A stretch of 64,000 nucleotides of DNA from Rhynchonema sp. JSB1_4 (Eukaryota > Nematoda > Chromadorea > Monhysterida > Xyalidae), in contig JASAMV010000855.1 in NCBI GenBank assembly GCA_030248065.1, positions 1-64,000 on the forward strand. The letters run 5' to 3'. The notes below the pieces were generated by a model. The model was given only the letters and a program-made list of their open reading frames with translations. It had not been told where the DNA came from and searched no databases. Shown piece by piece: positions 59,420 through 64,000 of this stretch. Position numbers and translations under genes: made by a program. The first letter of the stretch is position 1. Every line of letters starts with the position of its first letter.

Positions 59420-60842
59420 CAACGAAACCTGCGGTACGCCGGTGCAGTTCCTTGTCTAGGGGCAAAAGGCGGATTTTTCGGTCGCTAAATTGCAGCAAAG
59501 CAGCAGTAAACAGCAGTTCGGGGAAAAATATTTCACGTCAACGGTTATCTATTGTTCGTTGAGCCTGTAATGGTTCATTTTGTGAGGTTTGGTTTTTTCA
59601 AAATTAGCCATGGCCCATTGGTGGCTCCTTTGCCAAAAATCTACTGGCTTAACTAAAGTACTGGCTCCCAGAAATTCTAGTGGCTCATCTGTGACTCCTT
59701 TGCCAAGATCTTGTGGCTCATTCCAAATTTTACTGGCCCAATGAGCCACCATTAGTGGTCAAAAACTGGGCTAGAGCCTTAGCCTGAGCGTAACTAAGAG
59801 CTGAGCCTGAAAATCAGTCTGACCCTTATTTCCGCCCCGCCAGCTCGATGGCCGTACGGCGTTTCCTAAAAACTGGCCAGAGGCGCATAGATGAGAAAAA
59901 ATTTTCCCTCATTTTTTCTATCAGGCAAAAGGAAAAAACAGAAAAAATTTCTTCCCTTTTCTCAGGCACCACTTTTTTCCGAAGCACTTTTCCTGCGGAA
60001 ACAGCCATGTTTTGCCAAAAAAAGGCGTCATATAAGGCCAAATTACCAGTTCTTGTGGAATTCCGAAGAGTGAAACACCTACTTTTAGGCAGTTTTTGAC
60101 TGGTTTATTACTTAACAACCGTCGCGAGTGTCCTTTAGGCCCGAGAAAGTCTTGCTTTCAGATGTCTCAGTCCGCCCGACCCAGCCCGAAGTAAACTTTT
60201 ATCGTGCGTGATTTTTATAACACTTCTGAGGTCAGATTTTTGTTTCAAAAGTGACAGCTTTAATGAACAAGTTGCGGCGTACAAGAGCACTGATCAATTT
60301 TATGTTGAAGTTGCCAGAACCTTGTGCTTTTTTGGCCAAAAAAATCTTCATTTTTTCATAAACTTTGGCAATGACGGTTCTCTAAATGCTGCGCCGGCCC
60401 GGTTGAGACCTGTGCTTGTTTTCAACAATTTTAGCCCTTTTTAAATGATTTGATAGCAGTTTCGGACCCCCAGGAAAACTTTTCGCCATTTTAGACCAAA
60501 AAAACAGATTTTCTACGAAAAACAAGTCACCGATAATTCTTCCGGTAATTAATTTCGGAAATTTATCTGTTTATTTATTTTTGCGTTTTTTACCAGAAAA
60601 AAACGGTTTTTTACGGTGGGCACCAGAAGTCACAATCTGGCCGGCCCGAGCTCGCGCCGCGATTTTGATTCATGCCGGGCCGCAGATTTGGACGTGGTGT
60701 GGTGGGCACTATAACCATACCGTTCATCGTATTCTCTAAACTAGGGTCACCCACTCGATTGTCGGGTGCCGAAAAAGTCTATGTGTCGGGCGTCGACAGC
60801 CTCCAAATGTCGGGTGTTGTTTGGGACCCGACACCCGACACC
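59420..60842. repeat. Non-coding repeat mosaic
   Basis: 59560-59760 has repeated TGGCTC(A/C)TTTG-like units. 59765-59820 recalls the AGCCTGA repeat near 0.64-0.87 kb. 60390-60720 is a worn copy of the GC-rich hAT-like family (GGCCGGCCCGAGCTCG). No gene recognised. Confidence 0.4.
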
Positions 60843-61242
60843 CAGTGGTGTAGTTGGGGGGATGGGGTTACCCCCTGGTATGGGAAATCGGCCCGGGGTC
60901 GGGGTATGGGAAATTTTTCACTTTTGGCACCAGCATCCCTGAGAAATGACTTTTTGACCTCGAGAAGTACCAAAATTGACCATTTTCCCCAAAAAAATGT
61001 CAAAAATCGCTTGCTGCCACAAGAAAACCCTGTTTTTAGTGCACTTTTACACCACTTTTTGGTACTTTTAGAAAATTTTTGGGGTTATTTTTTCAGAAAC
61101 CCCTCGGGTATGGGAAATTTTTGAATTTTGGGAGAAACACCCCCTGGTATGAGAAATTTTTTATTTTCGGGGATAGGTATGGGAAATTTCCCGAAAATTG
61201 GGCTGGGTATGGGAAAATTTCGATTTCTCAACGACACCACTG
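60843..61242. mobile_element. hAT-like element CAGTGGTGTAGTTG...CGACACCACTG
   Basis: 400 bp with inverted ends. Flanks are CCGACACC and CCGACACA (7 of 8). It contains repeated TATGGGAAATTT units. It is inserted into another repeat rich in GTCGGGTGTCGG, which resumes at 61440-61540. Confidence 0.7.
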
Positions 61243-61614
61243 CCGACACACACGGTTCAGACCATCAATTTTGCTGAGAGGAGAATTTTCCGAGAAAATT
61301 TTCTTCGAACCAAAAGTTTCCGAAGACGCAGAATGTGACATTTTGGTGTTTATTTCGTGTGAAAAAGCTTGAATTCAGTAACTTGACCGAAAAGTAACAC
61401 TAATGAGGCAAATGAGCAAAAATCTGCCTGTTTTTGGTCCAAAATCTAGATGTCGGGTCTTTTTGGAACTGTCGGGTGTCGGCTTTTTTTCTCAGATGTC
61501 GGGTGTCGACTGTCGAGTGCTTCCAGATGTTGGGTATCCTCCCCCCAACCTCTAACCCTACTCTAAGCTAGAGCCCTACCCTAAATACAGCACCATAATA
61601 ATCGAAATCGAAAA

Positions 61615-61849
61615 TATACTCTGACAATACTTTTGGGAGAAACTTTTCAAGCGTGTTGCCTGATCCGTAAAGCACACGCAACTGGCGCAGCCAGCTGGGT
61701 TTCGCAGCATTTCGCAAATCCCAACGTTAGACTTGTGTGTTGAGCGGCTGACAGTCACGTGACCGCTGCAGCTAATACACGCATAATGTGCTTTACGGCT
61801 CAGGCAACGCGTTTGAAAAGTTTCTCCCAAAAGTATTGTCGGAGTATAC
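61615..61849. mobile_element. MITE with about 65-bp inverted ends
   Basis: CTGACAATACTTTTGGGAGA near 61621 is the inverse of TCTCCCAAAAGTATTGTCGG near 61822-61841, and similarity continues through GCCTGATCCGTAAAGCACA. It lies just downstream of the zinc-finger exon. No coding. Confidence 0.75.
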
Positions 61850-61856
61850 CTAGTAC

Positions 61857-62048
61857 AAGAGGAAGAGGAAACTGACTTCCACTCGAATGAATGTCCAATT
61901 TTGATATGTCGCTCGATGAAACCGATCGGAAACAGGCCCGAACAGAATTCGCACTCCTCGTAGATATTCACTTGTTCGTCCAGTACACAATCGTGCATGC
62001 GTTTGTCAAACATCTCTCCACATCCACACCCGTCAGTTTCTTCGCAAA
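61857..62048 (-). CDS. Zinc-finger-like exon
   Basis: Between an acceptor at about 62049 and a donor at about 61856 the frame encodes CGCGEMFDKRMHDC then ECEFCSGLFPIGFIERHIKI plus GH. This is C-x2-C...H-x4-H, a C2H2-like finger preceded by a second Cys-rich turn. It may be a 5' exon of family member 1 downstream on the same strand, or part of another gene. No start or stop was found. Confidence 0.45.
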
Positions 62049-62561
62049 CTAAGTTGAAGAAAAAAACTACAATAAAACCAACAATACAATACAGAACGAA
62101 ACAACCTGGCTTTGCAACACAAAAAAAAGTTTTTGTTTAAACAGTGTTTGTCTTTTACAAATTAAGCGTGGGATATTTTCGACTTTCTTGTCCCCAGTAC
62201 AGTAGGTATCCCCCCCGATTTTGCCTCAAAAGTGCCAATTTTTGACCAAAATGGCCAAAATTATTTTTGAGGGGCTGTATTTTTTTCGCTGCCCAAAATC
62301 TCAAAAAATGTTCCCAAAAATGCCCCTCAAATGGAGTTCTGTCAGGGTGTTACTGGTCATTATTGAGTGTTTTTAGGAGTAGATCTTCCACAAAAGGCTT
62401 TACGTCATCATATACTCAACCACAAACGTTGTGCACAAGTTGTCTTATACAAGAACTTGACTTTACGACCCCCAAGCGGGGAATTCCAAGTTGGGGGGGG
62501 CTGCATTTTGGGGGGGGGCTCTATTTTTGGGGGGCTCTATTTTAGGGAATACGGTAAGTAT

Positions 62562-63356
62562 CAGAGGTCGCAATCGGGCCGGCCCGAGCTCGGGCCGGGC
62601 CGGGCCGGGCCGCGATTTTGGGCTTTTGGCTCGGGCCGGGCCGGGCCGGGCCGGAGATTTGGACGGTCGGGCCGGGCCGGGCCGGGCACCCCGGCCCGAA
62701 GCTTCTGAAGTGACTTATTTTACTGAAAAAGTAGGGGTTTTTTTGTCCAAAATACTAAAATTTCTGACGGATTCAGCAAGTAAGTGATCAGTATTGTCCA
62801 GTCGTGTGGCTACCCAGGCGTGCAATCAACCTACTGTACCACCAGAAAGGCCTGAAATCAACCTACCCACTGTACCGGCCGAGCTAGGGGGGAACAAAAT
62901 TTTTTATGTCCAAGTTTAGATGAAAATGTACTCTAAAACCCTCAAAATTTTTCGATTATTTGGAATGAAAAATATGGATTTTATACCATTTTGAGCCAAA
63001 CATAGCAACCTACTGTACCAGCCGGGGGGCGGCGACCTACCTACTGTACCAGGATGGCGCGTCATCTACCTACTGTACCTAGGGGGGAACCCCCCAGCCA
63101 CACCATTGGTATTGTCTATCTGGCGACTTTTTCATGGAAAACAATGAAATTTCAACAAAAAAAATTGATTCAAAAATCGCAAAAATTATGACAAAAATTG
63201 CGTTAAAATCTGCGCCAAAAATTCGGGCCGGGCCGGGCCGGAGATTTGGGGGTTCGGGCCGGGCCGGGCCGGAGATTTGGGGGTACGGGTCGGGCCGGGC
63301 CGGAGATTTGAGGGCTCGGGCCGGGCCGGCCAAACCCGGCCCGATTGCGACCTCTG
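62562..63356. mobile_element. hAT-like GC-rich element with exact GTAAGTAT duplication
   Basis: Ends are CAGAGGTCGCAATCGGGCCG and CGGCCCGATTGCGACCTCTG. GTAAGTAT at 62554-62561 is repeated exactly at 63357-63364. It is 795 bp with GGGCCGGGCC arrays at both ends and a middle containing CTACTGTACC repeats. Same family as the ARS2 intron elements. Confidence 0.85.
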
Positions 63357-63364
63357 GTAAGTAT

Positions 63365-63683
63365 GATGCGAGGTTGGGACCGGAAGCGTGAGAGGTATGA
63401 TTTTGGTCACCCAAAAAGGCGTTTTTCCAAATTTTCGCCGAAAATCGCCTAAAAATAGGTATTATGGGTGGGTTTGCGCGCGGTGCGCGCGATTTTTGGG
63501 AAAATAAGGTCGAAAAACACCGATTTTTGCCTTAAAAAGGTATAAAATTGCTTGTGAGAGGTATGATTTGCGGTTGTGAGAGGTAAGTTTGGATTAAAAA
63601 ATTTTTTTATTATCGAACTTTTTTTTAAAAAAAAACTTTCTAAATTTTTTTTAAAATCATTTTTTTTATTCCGGACCCCCAAC
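63365..63683. other. Low-complexity region, no gene seen
   Basis: Contains GTGAGAGGTATGATTT repeated near 63389 and 63555, and long A/T runs at 63596-63668. Confidence 0.4.
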
Positions 63684-64000
63684 TAGGCCTGGGCACAATA
63701 CCACTTTTGACACCCAATACCAATACCGGCCCTGTACCAATACCCAATACCCAATACCAATACCAAATTGGTGACCCAATACCAATACCCAATACCAATA
63801 CTGGGTGAGACCCAATACCAATACCAATACCCAATACCAGATCAATACTACTGAAGTGCCTGGTATTGGGTTTGGTATTGGGTTGGTATTGGTATTGAGT
63901 ATTGGGTATTGGGTTGGTATTGGTATTGGGTATTGGGTATTGGTCTTAGTATTGGTTTGGTATTGGGTTTTTGGTCTGGTATTGGGTTGGTATTGGGTTT
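63684..64000. repeat. CCCAATACC/GGTATTGGG repeat array, cut by window end
   Basis: CCAATACCAATACCC units run to about 63850, then the inverse GGTATTGGG units run to the window end, so the array is a large inverted pair. It opens with TAGGCCTGGGCACAATACC, which looks like a hAT-type end; the other end lies outside. Confidence 0.7.

Noticed and set aside
63684..64000. Regular short repeats that could be mistaken for a CRISPR array
   Set aside because: There are no unique spacers, the unit is under 20 bases and inverts midway, and the DNA is animal.
1..64000. tRNA, rRNA or operon structure
   Set aside because: I saw no cloverleaf with conserved GTTCRANNC in context, no rRNA blocks, and genes are spaced and on mixed strands.

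Overview
The window is eukaryotic nuclear DNA from an invertebrate animal. Genes are split into many short exons with GT-AG introns, often closed by a TTTCAG or TGTTTCAG acceptor. AATAAA signals follow several genes, and small transposon relics fill introns and intergenic DNA. The gene set (C-type lectin/CCP membrane proteins, a DUF229 sulfatase-like membrane protein, an astacin, a MATH-BTB gene with a degenerate copy, secreted Kelch proteins, EB-like cysteine modules) fits an ecdysozoan, possibly a nematode-like lineage. The sequence alone does not fix the species.

Layout. 1-6 kb: a family of C-type lectin genes (tail of one, one complete on +, one on -). 6.3-7.2 kb (-): small Cys/His-rich protein. 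8.6-9.0 kb: broken membrane-protein fragment. 9.0-13.7 kb (-): DUF229 gene. 13.7-17.8 kb: repeats, plus two related exons in inverted orientation flanking two palindromic elements. 17.8-19.0 kb (+): astacin catalytic domain. 19.8-23.9 kb (+): tandem pair of secreted Kelch genes. 24.4-27.05 kb (-) and 28.96-31.47 kb (+): two divergently arranged Cys-rich genes. 31.6-34.2 kb (-): MATH-BTB gene and a decayed downstream duplicate. 34.9-47.3 kb (+): the conserved ARS2/Serrate gene, whose first intron is packed with nested GC-rich hAT-like elements. 47.9-59.4 kb (-): three tandem diverged paralogues of a protein family I do not recognise. 59.5-64 kb: mostly repeats, with one zinc-finger exon at 61.9-62.05 kb.

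The strongest candidates for something undescribed are the three-gene family at 47.9-59.4 kb and the set of non-autonomous hAT-like elements (several with perfect or near-perfect 8-bp target duplications, some nested). ARS2 is the only confidently assigned housekeeping gene; it acts in nuclear cap-binding-complex RNA processing. The surrounding genes are mostly secreted or membrane proteins of the fast-evolving kind. I see no tRNA, rRNA, CRISPR array or operon. All exon borders are read by eye from splice signals and reading frame.
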